Below, piece after piece: positions 36,037 to 45,233 of a stretch of DNA of 64,000 nt. The first letter of the stretch is position 1, and the number at the start of each line of letters is the position of its first letter. Source of the stretch: Spirochaetes bacterium ADurb.Bin133. GTDB lineage: Bacteria > Spirochaetota > GWE2-31-10 > MWDO01. Location of the stretch: positions 1 through 64,000 of the forward strand of contig MWDO01000010.1 in assembly GCA_002070605.1 (NCBI GenBank). The letters are read 5' to 3'. The position numbers and the translations under genes were made by a program. The notes below the pieces were generated by a model. The model did no database searches, was not told the origin of the DNA, and saw nothing but the letters and a program-made list of their open reading frames with translations.

Positions 36037-37035
36037 ATGCAACGTTTCGTCGATGAAGTTATTATAAACGCCAAATCCGGAAAGGGCGGTCCTGGTTGCG
36101 TAAGTTTTAGAAGGGAGAAGCGAGTTCCTTTTGGCGGACCGGACGGAGGCGACGGCGGGCGCGGCGGATCTGTAATAGTTAACGTCAAAAATAACATAAG
36201 AACTCTATATAACCTCTATCTTAAAAGAAAATTCTACGCCGGCGACGGTTTGCCCGGAATGGGATCTCAAAAAAGCGGAAAAATGGGGAACGACGTTATA
36301 ATCGAAGTCCCCGCCGGAACTATTATATACGACGACGATACGGGAGAATTGATCAGGGATTTTACCGAGGTGGGGGAGGAGTATCTCCTTCTAAAAGGGG
36401 GCAAAGGGGGGCGCGGCAATATGCATTTCGCCACTTCCGTTAATCAAGCTCCGAGATACGCCCAACCCGGTCTGCCCGGGCAGGAGGCGCGCTTGCGGAT
36501 CGAGCTAAAAATGATCGCCGACGTTGGATTGGTCGGATTCCCAAACGCCGGCAAATCCACTCTGCTAAGCGTCGTTACAAAAGCCAATCCTAAAATTGCA
36601 AATTATCCGTTTACTACTTTGACGCCCAATTTAGGCGTTTTTTCGGTTGAAGACGAGCGCTTTGTTATGGCGGATATTCCGGGCATTATAGAAGGGGCGT
36701 CTCAAGGAGCCGGGCTCGGGCTTGAATTCTTAAAACATATTGAGAGGACTAAACTTCTGCTTTATCTTATCGATTTGTCGGACGAGGGCTACCTTGATCA
36801 ATTTGGCAAGTTGGAAAACGAAATTAAAACATATTCGGAAGAACTTTCAAAAAAACCGAGGCTGATCGTAGCCTCAAAAAACGACGTCGAAAATTCGAGC
36901 GCATACGTCGCCGAATTACAAAAAGCCGTCGGCGAAGATATTGTTTCTATATCTTCAATAACGCATCGCGGTATAGATAAACTTTTGTATATTTTGAAAG
37001 ATAAAATCCATGAAATTGAAAACAAAGAGTCTTAA
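36037..37035 (+). CDS. obgE: Obg GTPase
   Basis: 332 residues. The N-terminal Obg domain is rich in glycine (GGPDGGDGGRGGS near 30-42); the G domain starts near residue 158 with the P-loop GFPNAGKST near 167, then DIPGII and the G4 motif SKND. The C-terminal OCT domain of some homologues is absent. It acts in large-subunit assembly and stress signalling. It lies six bases after rpmA and overlaps nadD by 26 bases. Confidence 0.95.
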   Translation: MQRFVDEVIINAKSGKGGPGCVSFRREKRVPFGGPDGGDGGRGGSVIVNVKNNIRTLYNLYLKRKFYAGDGLPGMGSQKSGKMGNDVIIEVPAGTIIYDDDTGELIRDFTEVGEEYLLLKGGKGGRGNMHFATSVNQAPRYAQPGLPGQEARLRIELKMIADVGLVGFPNAGKSTLLSVVTKANPKIANYPFTTLTPNLGVFSVEDERFVMADIPGIIEGASQGAGLGLEFLKHIERTKLLLYLIDLSDEGYLDQFGKLENEIKTYSEELSKKPRLIVASKNDVENSSAYVAELQKAVGEDIVSISSITHRGIDKLLYILKDKIHEIENKES

Positions 37036-37612
37036 TAATAAAAACGTCGCGCTTTTCGGCGGAACTTTCAACCCTATTCACAGCGGTCATATACTTACCG
37101 CTCTGGACGTATTGGAAAAAACCGATTACGACGTCGTCGTATTTATACCGACAAGCATACCTATTCACAAAGAGACGACGGAGTTGATAGATCCGTATCG
37201 CCGGCTGGATATGGTAAACATAGCCGTCAAAGGCGTTGATCGCTTTTTGTCGTCCGACGTCGAGATAAAAAAAGGGGGATTTAGCAGAACTATCGACACG
37301 GTCGAATATTTTAAGAATACCTTTCCGGATATCAAAAAAATCGGAGTAGTTTTCGGCGACGATCTTCTCGACGGTCTCAATACGTGGAAAGGGATTGACA
37401 AACTCGAGGAGATTACAGAGTTGTTATGTTTAACGAGAAATATTACCGATACGCCTAAGTCAAACTACAAAATAACGTTTTTAAAAAATAGAGTTATCGA
37501 GCTTAGCTCGTCCGAGATTCGAAATAGGGTCAAACTTGGATTAAAAATCAATTGCATGGTTCCGGAAAAAGTTATAAAATACATTTATAAAAATAGTCTT
37601 TACAAAGGATAA
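37010..37612 (+). CDS. nadD: Nicotinate-nucleotide adenylyltransferase
   Basis: 200 residues. The nucleotidyltransferase motif GGTFNPIHSGH near 17 and the C-terminal SSSEIRNR (ISSTxIR equivalent) identify NadD, which makes nicotinate adenine dinucleotide in NAD synthesis. The start overlaps the end of obgE by 26 bases; an internal alternative start is not obvious. The obg-nadD-lytR order is common in bacteria. Confidence 0.93.
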   Translation: MKLKTKSLNNKNVALFGGTFNPIHSGHILTALDVLEKTDYDVVVFIPTSIPIHKETTELIDPYRRLDMVNIAVKGVDRFLSSDVEIKKGGFSRTIDTVEYFKNTFPDIKKIGVVFGDDLLDGLNTWKGIDKLEEITELLCLTRNITDTPKSNYKITFLKNRVIELSSSEIRNRVKLGLKINCMVPEKVIKYIYKNSLYKG

Positions 37613-37615
37613 ATT

Positions 37616-38824
37616 ATGGGTAAAAAACCTAAGCAAACTTCCAGAGGAAATTTTACGGGCTGGATAATATTGTCCGCAATCGTATTAATGATCGGGGGGG
37701 CTATTTTTGCCGGAAGATTTTTTAAAAGCGAAGAAAAACTTAAAGCGTCGTTAAAAACCGGACAAAACATATCGTTTTTGATCGTAGCGCATAATGAAAA
37801 AAAAATAGTAACCGGAACCGCCATTGTCGTATTTAATTCTCAAACAAACAGATCGGCGACTATTACTCTGCTTCCCAAAACGTTTTTGTCGTACGGTAAA
37901 ATGGAAAGTTTTACTATGGAAGAAGCGTTGACAAAAAAGATCGGCGGCGAAGAGCTGATCTTAGCGCTTTCCAATCTGGTCGGCGTAAAGATAGACTACT
38001 ACTTCTTTATTGATAAAAATAATTTTGTGAGACTTATCGATATGCTTGGAGGAGTCGAGATTTACAGCGAAAGAATAAAAGTTCCGGAGAAAAACGTCTA
38101 TATTCCGAGCGGAATTACGCTAATGGACGGCGACAAATCCGTTGAATATCTTAGTTTCATTGAAAATAAAAATAACGACGAAGAGTACAATCAACTAAAA
38201 AGACTCAACAACTATATCCGAAGTTTTGTTAAGTTAAAATACGATTTTTGCGAAACTTTTACCGATAAAATTACCTCTAACTATCTTTTCAAAACGGTCG
38301 ACTCTAATATGTCTCTTCACGACTTTTTGATATTTTTCAACGAAATAAAGTCTAGGCATCATAAAAATAATGTAGATTTTAGCAAAGGAATGGTAAATCT
38401 GATACTTTATTGCGATAAAAAGGAAATTCCGGGGTACAACTATATTCTCCAGCCAAAAAGGTCGGGAAACTGGATAAAAAGCGAAGTCGCCGAAGCGCTT
38501 GAAAGCATAAAGAAAGAGTACGCGTCGGAAGAAGAAGGGAAGATCGTAGTAGAGATACTAAACGGAACGGATATTGTCGGATTTGCCGCGAGAACCAGAC
38601 GGTATTTAACGACGTTTGGGCTGGACGTCCTTGAAGCGGGCAACGCCCAACATGAAAATTACGAAAACACCGTAGTAATTATTAGAAATTCGGAGCAGAA
38701 AGCTTCAAAATTGGCGGATCTGATTCAATGTAAACGCATTGTTAAAGGCGAAGAGTCAAAAGATAAAAAAATCGACGTTACATTGATATTAGGAAGAGAT
38801 TTTAACGGAAAAGTAGTTAAATAG
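37616..38824 (+). CDS. LytR-CpsA-Psr family protein
   Basis: 402 residues with one N-terminal membrane segment (about 17-35). The LCP domain covers about 50-200; conserved sequence includes TLLPKTFLSYG and LIDMLGGVEI. A LytR_C domain follows near 305-395 (VVEILNGTDIVGFAARTRRYL). LCP enzymes attach glycopolymers to peptidoglycan. It closes the operon that starts at rplU; a rsfS gene, often next in this order, is not present here. Confidence 0.85.
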   Translation: MGKKPKQTSRGNFTGWIILSAIVLMIGGAIFAGRFFKSEEKLKASLKTGQNISFLIVAHNEKKIVTGTAIVVFNSQTNRSATITLLPKTFLSYGKMESFTMEEALTKKIGGEELILALSNLVGVKIDYYFFIDKNNFVRLIDMLGGVEIYSERIKVPEKNVYIPSGITLMDGDKSVEYLSFIENKNNDEEYNQLKRLNNYIRSFVKLKYDFCETFTDKITSNYLFKTVDSNMSLHDFLIFFNEIKSRHHKNNVDFSKGMVNLILYCDKKEIPGYNYILQPKRSGNWIKSEVAEALESIKKEYASEEEGKIVVEILNGTDIVGFAARTRRYLTTFGLDVLEAGNAQHENYENTVVIIRNSEQKASKLADLIQCKRIVKGEESKDKKIDVTLILGRDFNGKVVK

Positions 38825-38830
38825 TTATAT

Positions 38831-38874
38831 TCGTCCATCCATCTAACCCTCGAGAGGGTTAGATGGATGGACGA
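38831..38874. repeat. Perfect 21-bp hairpin after lytR
   Basis: TCGTCCATCCATCTAACCCT plus one C (38831-38851) pairs perfectly with 38854-38874, leaving two unpaired bases at the tip. There is no T run, so it is not a standard intrinsic terminator, yet its place at the operon end suggests transcript ending or mRNA protection. Confidence 0.7.
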
Positions 38875-38881
38875 TCAATCC

Positions 38882-39053
38882 GACGCATATGCGTCAATAT
38901 TCATCAGGAAGCGACGCGGCGCATATAGCTCCATATGTGTCAAATTTTGTTGGGGAGCGGCGCGAGCCCGATAAGGTCTCGGTACGAAGAGGGTTTTAGT
39001 ATTTTAGTATATTCAAAACGGGAATTCCCGCTTTTATCGCGCCGCATATGCGA
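38882..39053. repeat. Repeat unit A (about 170 bp)
   Basis: It starts with the perfect palindrome GACGCATATGCGTC, carries CATATGTGTCA near 38931, the conserved stretch AGCGGCGCGAGCCC, and the left half of the EcoRI-centred palindrome (ATTCAAAACGGGAATTCCCG at 39011-39030), and ends at CGCATATGCG near 39043. Units B and C at 39477-39895 have the same order. The unit ends seven bases from the antitoxin stop codon. Confidence 0.75.
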
Positions 39054-39059
39054 TAATTC

Positions 39060-39278
39060 TCACCAATCTAATTCATCTTCGGTAGTATAATTTTCAATAG
39101 GCTCATTCGACGCTTTTATTATGCTTTCTTCTATACCTTTTACGCTTCTTATATATTCGTCGTCGCTTATATAATTCGTTTTATCTAATATTTCAATCTC
39201 ATTTCTTGAAAAATGATTTAAAAACCATATAAATTTATCGCTTACGCTATCATTTACTTTTAAAGTTATCGTTTTCAT
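39060..39278 (-). CDS. Orphan antitoxin-like protein
   Basis: 72 residues: MKTITLKVNDSVSDKFIWFL at the start and a charged tail ending EDELDW resemble small antitoxins paired with RelE/ParE toxins. Such antitoxin genes normally sit directly before the toxin gene. Here the sequence after the stop codon is repeat unit A, and no toxin frame is present. It may be a remnant or may act on a toxin elsewhere. AAGGGAG-like sequence precedes the ATG. Confidence 0.6.
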   Translation of the reverse strand: MKTITLKVNDSVSDKFIWFLNHFSRNEIEILDKTNYISDDEYIRSVKGIEESIIKASNEPIENYTTEDELDW

Positions 39279-39476
39279 AAAACTCCCTTTTTATATCTTT
39301 TTTAAAATAATCTCCCCAAAATATTTTACTACTTAAATATAAACAATTTATGAATAATAATCAATATTGTTGATGAAAAATCCCCGAATAAAATATAACA
39401 GCCATTATATTTGACATCCGCGGACAGACTAGCGTCGGCGAGCGTTTTTTTACCCTGAAGACAGGAATTCTAAATT

Positions 39477-39895
39477 GACGCATATGTGCCAAAATTTTTT
39501 CATCGGAGAGCGCGCCGCGGCGAGTATAGCTCCATATGTGTCAAATTTTGTCGAGGAGCGGCGCGAGCCCCGATAAGGTCTTGGTATGAAGATGGTTTTA
39601 GTATTTTAGTATATTCAAAACGGGAATTCCCGCTTTTATCGCGCCGCATATAGCTCCATATGTGTCGATTTATTTTCGGTATCATATGCGTCAATTTTCT
39701 ATCAGAAAGCGCCGCGGCGGCTATGAGACCCATATGTGTCAAATTTTGTCGGGGAGCGACGCGAGCCCTGTTAAGGTCTCGGTACAAAGAGTGTTTTAGT
39801 ATTTTATTATATTCAAAACGGGAATTCCCGCTTTTATCGCGTCGCATGTAGTTCCATATGTGTCAATTTTATTCCGCCACATAAAACCGACGGGA
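39477..39895. repeat. Repeat units B and C in tandem
   Basis: Unit B (39477-39668) and unit C (39682-39870) repeat unit A with point changes; their palindrome cores at 39613 and 39811 are 198 bases apart. CATATG motifs lie near 39477, 39532, 39657, 39683, 39731 and 39855. The right side closes with ACATAAAACCGACGGG, a degenerate family end (to 39895). Long frames across this region are translations of the repeat and not genes. Confidence 0.75.
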
Positions 39896-40016
39896 TATGC
39901 AGTTTTATGTTTTTATTGTTGCTTTTTGAAATTATTTTTAGTATTATGGGTTACGATAATCGAGCCGTCAATTTTATTAACTTGAGCGTCGATATATGTA
40001 GTCGTAGGAGCTAAAT

Positions 40017-40361
40017 ATGAGCGATAGCGCGAAGGATAGAAGAAAACACCCCAGATTTGAAATAAATCAGATTGTCAAAATATCGTTATTAAAAGAGACT
40101 TTTTTTAATGCGGAAAGCGTTAATATCAGCGAGGGGGGGATTTTATGCAAATCCCGATACGAAGCCGAGCCGCTGTCGCAAATATTTATTATGTTTGATT
40201 TGTTTCTTAAAGATAAAACTTATTCGATAAAGAGCGACGGCGTAGTAGTTCATTGCGACAGAGACTCAGACGGATTGTTTTTGATAGGTATTCAATTTGT
40301 AGACATCGACGGCGAAGATCGAGATAAGATAAGAGAGTTTTTAGAAGAAAATCGCGAGTAA
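40017..40361 (+). CDS. PilZ-domain protein
   Basis: 114 residues, essentially one PilZ domain. The c-di-GMP-binding signature is intact: the arginine motif DRRKHPRF at 7-14 and NISEGGI near 38. It likely acts as a stand-alone c-di-GMP receptor, for example in motility or envelope control. The upstream gap from 39895 contains no other gene; GTAGGAGC lies before the ATG. Confidence 0.88.
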   Translation: MSDSAKDRRKHPRFEINQIVKISLLKETFFNAESVNISEGGILCKSRYEAEPLSQIFIMFDLFLKDKTYSIKSDGVVVHCDRDSDGLFLIGIQFVDIDGEDRDKIREFLEENRE

Positions 40362-40374
40362 TACTTTTTATAAT

Positions 40375-41481
40375 CTATTCCACCGCGCGCCTAAAGACTC
40401 TTGCGCTAACCCCCGTAGTTATCTCATAAGAGATTGTTCCTATCTGTTTTGCGAGCGATTTTGCGTCGTTTGGCGCTACGGATTTATTGCCGAATATAAC
40501 GACCTCGTCGCCGATTTTTACCGATTCGTCGACTTCGATAACCATGAGATCCATAGAGATCGTCCCGATCTGTTTGTAGGGCTTATTGTTAATATTCACA
40601 ATCAAATTGTTTGATAATTTGCGCGGTATTCCGTCGCCGTAGCCGGCCGCTATCGTCGCGATTAATGTATCTTTCGACGTCGTATAAGCGTGATTATAAC
40701 TAACTCCCGTATTGGCCGGAATTTTTTTAATTTCTATAATTTGAGTAATAAAAGTCATAACCGGTATAAGACCGAGACTGTCCTCGTCGTCGAACGGCGA
40801 GTATCCGTACGCAGATATTCCGGGTCTTATTGCCCAGTTATCGCATTTTTCAAAATCTCCTAATATGCCTCCGGAGTTATAAATATGACAAAATTCCGGC
40901 GTTAGATTCGCGCTTTTTAATAAAGCAAGTCCGTTTTTAAAACTTTTGATCTGCTCGTTGGTAAATTCTACGCTATCGTCGCTTCGGGCGAGGTGGGTAT
41001 AAAAACTTTTTAAGTTGAGATGGTCGGAATTTCGTATAAATAGAGCGATTTCAGACAAATTTTCTTCCAAACATCCCAGCCGTCTCATACCGGTGTCAAG
41101 TTTTATATGTATATTTACTTTTTTACTAAAAGAGCGGGCGGCGAGTTCGATAGATTTGAGATTATCCGGATCGCTAGCGGATAGTTCGATATCGTTTAGT
41201 AGGGCGGTTTTAATATTTTCTCCCGATTCTATTCCCAATAACATTATCGGAAGTCTTACGCCGTTTGACCTAAGTTTAAGACCTTCGCAAAGCCGGGCGG
41301 CGGCGAGATACTCTATACCTATTTTTTCGGCTTCCTTCGCTATTACGACGTCGCCGTGTCCGTAAGCGTTGGCTTTGACGGGAAGAATTATCCGGTTATT
41401 GGGATATTTATTTTTTATTATCGCTATATTATTTCTAAAAGCTTTCAAGTCTATATCAAGTCTAGGATACGTATTTGTCAT
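40375..41481 (-). CDS. alr: Alanine racemase
   Basis: 368 residues. The PLP lysine is K36 in PVKANAYGHG; the barrel motif KLDTGMRRLG, RPGISAYGYSP and the second-subunit tyrosine region GVSYNHAYTT are all present. It supplies D-alanine for peptidoglycan. It is monocistronic and divergent from the reductase gene at 41637. Confidence 0.95.
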   Translation of the reverse strand: MTNTYPRLDIDLKAFRNNIAIIKNKYPNNRIILPVKANAYGHGDVVIAKEAEKIGIEYLAAARLCEGLKLRSNGVRLPIMLLGIESGENIKTALLNDIELSASDPDNLKSIELAARSFSKKVNIHIKLDTGMRRLGCLEENLSEIALFIRNSDHLNLKSFYTHLARSDDSVEFTNEQIKSFKNGLALLKSANLTPEFCHIYNSGGILGDFEKCDNWAIRPGISAYGYSPFDDEDSLGLIPVMTFITQIIEIKKIPANTGVSYNHAYTTSKDTLIATIAAGYGDGIPRKLSNNLIVNINNKPYKQIGTISMDLMVIEVDESVKIGDEVVIFGNKSVAPNDAKSLAKQIGTISYEITTGVSARVFRRAVE

Positions 41482-41564
41482 AACGACAACATATAAAAAT
41501 CTTGAACTTTTGTCAATTGATATACGTCTTAAAAAGTTTTAAAAACAGGAACATATGTTACCGT

Positions 41565-41607
41565 CTAATATATTAGATAAAATGGTAGATTTTATCTAAT
41601 ATATTAG
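41565..41607. promoter_or_regulatory. Paired 12-bp palindromes, operator-like
   Basis: CTAATATATTAG occurs at 41565-41576 and again at 41596-41607, 31 bases centre to centre, close to three DNA turns. The two sit in a perfect 19-bp inverted repeat with a five-base spacer. It lies 30 bases before the reductase start. The palindrome GGAACATATGTTAC lies just upstream at 41548. Confidence 0.6.
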
Positions 41608-41636
41608 TTATACTATCGTTTTAGTATGGAGGAGAA

Positions 41637-42887
41637 ATGAAGAAATATTTTTATATCATAGCGCCGGCATTATTTTTTGCGTTTTTGTCATGTTTTGGAA
41701 ACGAAGTTAGCGGAATTTCGGATTTTTTTAGAAATGCCGGCAGAATTAGCGGGATATTGGGATTTTTGTTTATCGGTTTATCGATTTTTATCGGGACTTC
41801 TTCGCGGTTCCTTGATAAATATTTTGGATTGGAGAAAATATTGCGTTTTCATAGAATCTTTATGTTTGTATCGGTCGCAATACTGTTTCTTCACCCTTTT
41901 TTGTTGTCGGTATCAAATGTTTTAGAAGGCGATTATTTTGCTTTTGCCGAATACTTATGGGAATACCAATTTACTTTTGGGGTATTGGCGTTTATTTTTT
42001 TTGTTTTTGTAGTCGTTTCGTCTTACTATTTTTTTAAAAAGATAAATTTCACGATATGGATAATATTTCACAGGTTAACAATCGTTTTTTATTTTTTATC
42101 TTTTATTCACATTACATATTTTGCCGTTTTAACTTCAAGTTATCTATATGCAAAAATTATTATATATTTTGGCGTTTGTATTTTTTTATTAGGAGTAATA
42201 ATAAGAATATTTTTGTTTTTTATTAAGAGAAAAATAAAGAGCGTCGTCGTAGAAAATATTAAAGAGACCGGCGATACTTACTCGCTAAAGGTAAAAAAGC
42301 CCGAAAATTTTAGTTTTAACGCGGGGCAGTTTTGCTTTATATCTTTCAACGTCAAGGGTATGAGAAAACCGCATCCTTTTACTATATCGAGCTCTCCTCA
42401 AGACGAATTTTTACAGTTTACAATCAAGTCTTTAGGTAAGTTTACAAGCCGTATAAAAGATATAAAAATCGGCGAAACTATTATAATCGACGGACCATAC
42501 GGAGTTTTTACCTACAAGCGTAAAAACTCCGTATTTATAGCCGGCGGAGTCGGGATTACGCCGTTTAAGAGTTTTATATCGTCGTTTAAGGAGAAAGAGG
42601 CGAATTTTACGTTATTGTTCGGAAATAAAACAAAAGACGATATACTGTTTAAAAAAGAGCTGGATTCGGCTAGAGGCGGGAAAGTAATTCACGTTCTAAG
42701 TTCCGAGAAAATCGACGGGTATGAAAGCGGATTTATTTCAAAAGATATAATCTTAAAATATTGCGATTTGTCCGAAGATTTCTATCTTTGCGGTCCGCCG
42801 ATCTTAGTAAAAAATACTACGGCGATTTTGACCGAACTGGGGATAGAGAGAAGAAGGATATTTAATGAAAAACAATTCTGGTCTTAA
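41637..42887 (+). CDS. Ferric-reductase-like flavocytochrome
   Basis: 416 residues. The N-terminal 200 residues contain about six membrane segments with histidines suited to haem (FHRIFMFVSVAILFLHPFLL; FHRLTIVFYFLSFIHITYF). The C-terminal half is a ferredoxin-NADP reductase module: FAD motif HPFTISSSP near 246, NAD(P) loop GGVGITPFKSF near 302 and CGPP near 384. The whole resembles NOX/ferric reductases that move electrons from NAD(P)H across the membrane. Operator-like palindromes precede the gene. Confidence 0.85.
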   Translation: MKKYFYIIAPALFFAFLSCFGNEVSGISDFFRNAGRISGILGFLFIGLSIFIGTSSRFLDKYFGLEKILRFHRIFMFVSVAILFLHPFLLSVSNVLEGDYFAFAEYLWEYQFTFGVLAFIFFVFVVVSSYYFFKKINFTIWIIFHRLTIVFYFLSFIHITYFAVLTSSYLYAKIIIYFGVCIFLLGVIIRIFLFFIKRKIKSVVVENIKETGDTYSLKVKKPENFSFNAGQFCFISFNVKGMRKPHPFTISSSPQDEFLQFTIKSLGKFTSRIKDIKIGETIIIDGPYGVFTYKRKNSVFIAGGVGITPFKSFISSFKEKEANFTLLFGNKTKDDILFKKELDSARGGKVIHVLSSEKIDGYESGFISKDIILKYCDLSEDFYLCGPPILVKNTTAILTELGIERRRIFNEKQFWS

Positions 42888-42960
42888 TAAAAGAAAAATA
42901 TCGCTATTCGGAGATATAACTATCGATTTAGTACTAGATAAGACCGATGGAATTTACTAA
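42865..42960 (+). CDS. Small ORF overlapping the reductase 3' end
   Basis: 31 codons from an ATG at 42865, preceded by AAGG seven bases upstream. It begins [17 protein letters not shown] and overlaps the last 23 bases of the reductase gene out of frame. It ends by overlapping the stop of the convergent chemotaxis gene. No family recognised; may be chance. Confidence 0.25.
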   Translation: MKNNSGLNKRKISLFGDITIDLVLDKTDGIY

Positions 42961-45179
42961 GATATTTTGGATTTTAGATCTGCAACGCTTGCGAGGTTTT
43001 TCCCTATAATATTTTTTATAGAGTTAATTATTTGAAAGAGTTCTTCTTGTTTTTCTTTTTGTTCGTCAAGAGAGTCGTTGATTTTATTGAACGAGGTTTT
43101 GATTTGGTTAAGGTTTGAAATAATTCCTTCGTTTTCTTCTACGTCTTTTTCGGTCATATCTTTAATAGTAAGGGTATCCTCTAGAAGCGAGTCGACTCCG
43201 GCTAGGATTGCCGAAGATTCGCTATTTAGACTAGATATAAGAGCGTTTATGTTATCGATCATTTGGGCGGATTTATTGGAGTTATCAATAATCTCAAATA
43301 ATTTATCCGATACGATATCTGAAAATTCTTTACTGCTTATAATAATTTTAGACATCTCGTCTATCTGGGAAAAACTTTTGTCAAGACTTTGTTTTGATTG
43401 AAAAGCCAATTTACGTATCTCTTGAGCGACTACCGCAAAACCTTTTCCGCTCTCTCCGGCTCGAGCCGCTTCTATCGAAGCGTTTATGGATAACAGATTC
43501 GTTTTTGCTACGATATTTTCCAGAGAGTTTAGAACGTCCAATATAAAGCTGGAATATTGAGATATAGCGTCTATAGAATCTTTGGATTTTTGTACCGTTT
43601 CTTTACTTGCGGACGCTATCTGAGCAAGGTTTGACGCAAAATTATTTGACTCTTTAACGGAATTTGACGTAGAATCAATGTGGTTTGAAATGCTTTGAAG
43701 GGTCGCATTGATCTCTTTAACGCTTGAGCTCTGATTTACAACCGAATCGTTTATCTCCTTTCCCGAAAAAGATATTTTCTTTTTGATCCTATCTAATATA
43801 TTTTCGACGTTTTCAAACTGAGAGACGACGTTTTCCGAAATATCGCTCGTCTCTTTTTTATATTTATTGATAATGTCGTCAGCCGTAACGGTTAAATTTT
43901 TCAGCTCTTCGCCGGTCGTCGATATTTCAACGGACAAATTTGATATATCTGAAAAGAGCGAGTTTAGAGCTTCGTTTTGTTTTAACGCTTCGGCTCTGTT
44001 TTTTTCAGATTCTTTATAAACAATCGACTGTTCGTAGGATAAAAGAAAAAATATAAATAGTATCAAAAACAGATAGCCAAAGTTTACAAGATAGGTATAT
44101 GGAACTACCTTCATATTAACGTAAACAATATCGTGAATACTGGTTAAAATTATTAAAAACATTCCGGATAGTATTATTAGCGATCCTTTTTTTTGGCGTT
44201 TAAAGGCTGAAATCGCCAGCAAAACTATGATGAAAATTAGGAGAGGAGTTATAATAAAATTTGTAGTAATAAGAAAAATCTTATTAACGGCAACTCTGTA
44301 GTAAGCTATTATTTTAGCTATACTTAAAATTATTATTGGAATAGGTATTATAAGTTTTAATTTTTTTTTATCGTCAAGTATACCGGTATAGTTCATAGTA
44401 AAAAGAGATAAAAAATATAAGGTCGTCGGCAAACCGATTCTTGAAAAGAGTTCGAGAATATTTTCGTTATTTGAGTCAAATTGAAAAGCCATATTGGAGT
44501 AACTAAAGCCAAAGGCAAAGCAGAAGAGAGCAAAATAGAGATACTTACGCTCTTTAAATTTCCTCATTGCCAAAAGAAATAAAAAATATAATCCCAAGAC
44601 CAGCGTTAAAATTACATTCGCCTGAACCATAGTTACGTTAAAAAACTTTCGCCAAAATATTTTTGTATTGTTGTTATCAATGTTATCTATAACGGCGGTT
44701 CCGAATGGAGCAAAGTCTCCGTAAGAGAAGATTTCTATCGCTAAAATATTGGATTCGTCGCCGTATTTAAGAATATCTTTTGATAAATAGTAGTTTCTGG
44801 GTTCGTAAACAAAAGTGTTTCGAATATTACCGTATCTTCCTTGTTTGCCTATTAAAATTCCGTTAAGATATATATTGGCCGGATAAGTAATAGGTCCGAC
44901 GTATAGCGATAGATTTATATTTTTAGTCTTCTCTTTCAGCTGAAACTTTAGCTTTATAGTGTGCATTCTTTCGTCGTCGTCGATACCGGGATTTTTTGAG
45001 AGCTCTCTACGATCGTACGTCTCAAATAGAGAAAAGTCTTCGCCGATATATTTGCCAAAATCCATTTTACTTTCGTATATAAAAAAATCCCCGACGCTTA
45101 TCCCCTCGTCAGGATTTTGAGCGTTTAGTAAGACGATAGTTGAAGATAGTATTAAAAAAAGTAATTTTAATTTTGACAT
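42957..45179 (-). CDS. Methyl-accepting chemotaxis protein with 7TM-DISM sensor
   Basis: 740 residues. A signal peptide (1-20) precedes an extracytoplasmic jelly-roll-like domain (about 25-170), then seven membrane segments (about 180-390) of the 7TMR-DISM type, a coiled coil, and the MCP signalling domain. The hairpin tip is in [22 protein letters not shown] near 580. 7TM-DISM sensors are frequent in Spirochaetes and Bacteroidetes, often binding carbohydrates. It should control flagellar motility via CheA/CheW. It is monocistronic. Confidence 0.9.
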   Translation of the reverse strand: MSKLKLLFLILSSTIVLLNAQNPDEGISVGDFFIYESKMDFGKYIGEDFSLFETYDRRELSKNPGIDDDERMHTIKLKFQLKEKTKNINLSLYVGPITYPANIYLNGILIGKQGRYGNIRNTFVYEPRNYYLSKDILKYGDESNILAIEIFSYGDFAPFGTAVIDNIDNNNTKIFWRKFFNVTMVQANVILTLVLGLYFLFLLAMRKFKERKYLYFALFCFAFGFSYSNMAFQFDSNNENILELFSRIGLPTTLYFLSLFTMNYTGILDDKKKLKLIIPIPIIILSIAKIIAYYRVAVNKIFLITTNFIITPLLIFIIVLLAISAFKRQKKGSLIILSGMFLIILTSIHDIVYVNMKVVPYTYLVNFGYLFLILFIFFLLSYEQSIVYKESEKNRAEALKQNEALNSLFSDISNLSVEISTTGEELKNLTVTADDIINKYKKETSDISENVVSQFENVENILDRIKKKISFSGKEINDSVVNQSSSVKEINATLQSISNHIDSTSNSVKESNNFASNLAQIASASKETVQKSKDSIDAISQYSSFILDVLNSLENIVAKTNLLSINASIEAARAGESGKGFAVVAQEIRKLAFQSKQSLDKSFSQIDEMSKIIISSKEFSDIVSDKLFEIIDNSNKSAQMIDNINALISSLNSESSAILAGVDSLLEDTLTIKDMTEKDVEENEGIISNLNQIKTSFNKINDSLDEQKEKQEELFQIINSIKNIIGKNLASVADLKSKIS

Positions 45180-45193
45180 AATAGTTATAATTA

Positions 45194-45224
45194 AAATTTA
45201 ACGGCGGCGACCGCCGTTAAATTT
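45194..45224. terminator. Terminator hairpin after the ferritin gene
   Basis: A 14-bp perfect stem (AAATTTAACGGCGG at 45194-45207 with 45211-45224) and a three-base loop, followed by short T runs on both strands. It ends the oxygen-defence operon before the chemotaxis gene. Confidence 0.8.
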
Positions 45225-45233
45225 GTTAGTTTT

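Noticed and set aside
39500-39851. Overlapping frames on both strands with internally repeated protein sequence
   Set aside because: The repetition is that of repeat units B and C; the same DNA occurs as unit A without a frame.
185-39900. CRISPR array interpretation of the CATATG repeats
   Set aside because: Spacing is irregular, copies occur in both orientations, there are no unique spacers of constant length and no cas genes.
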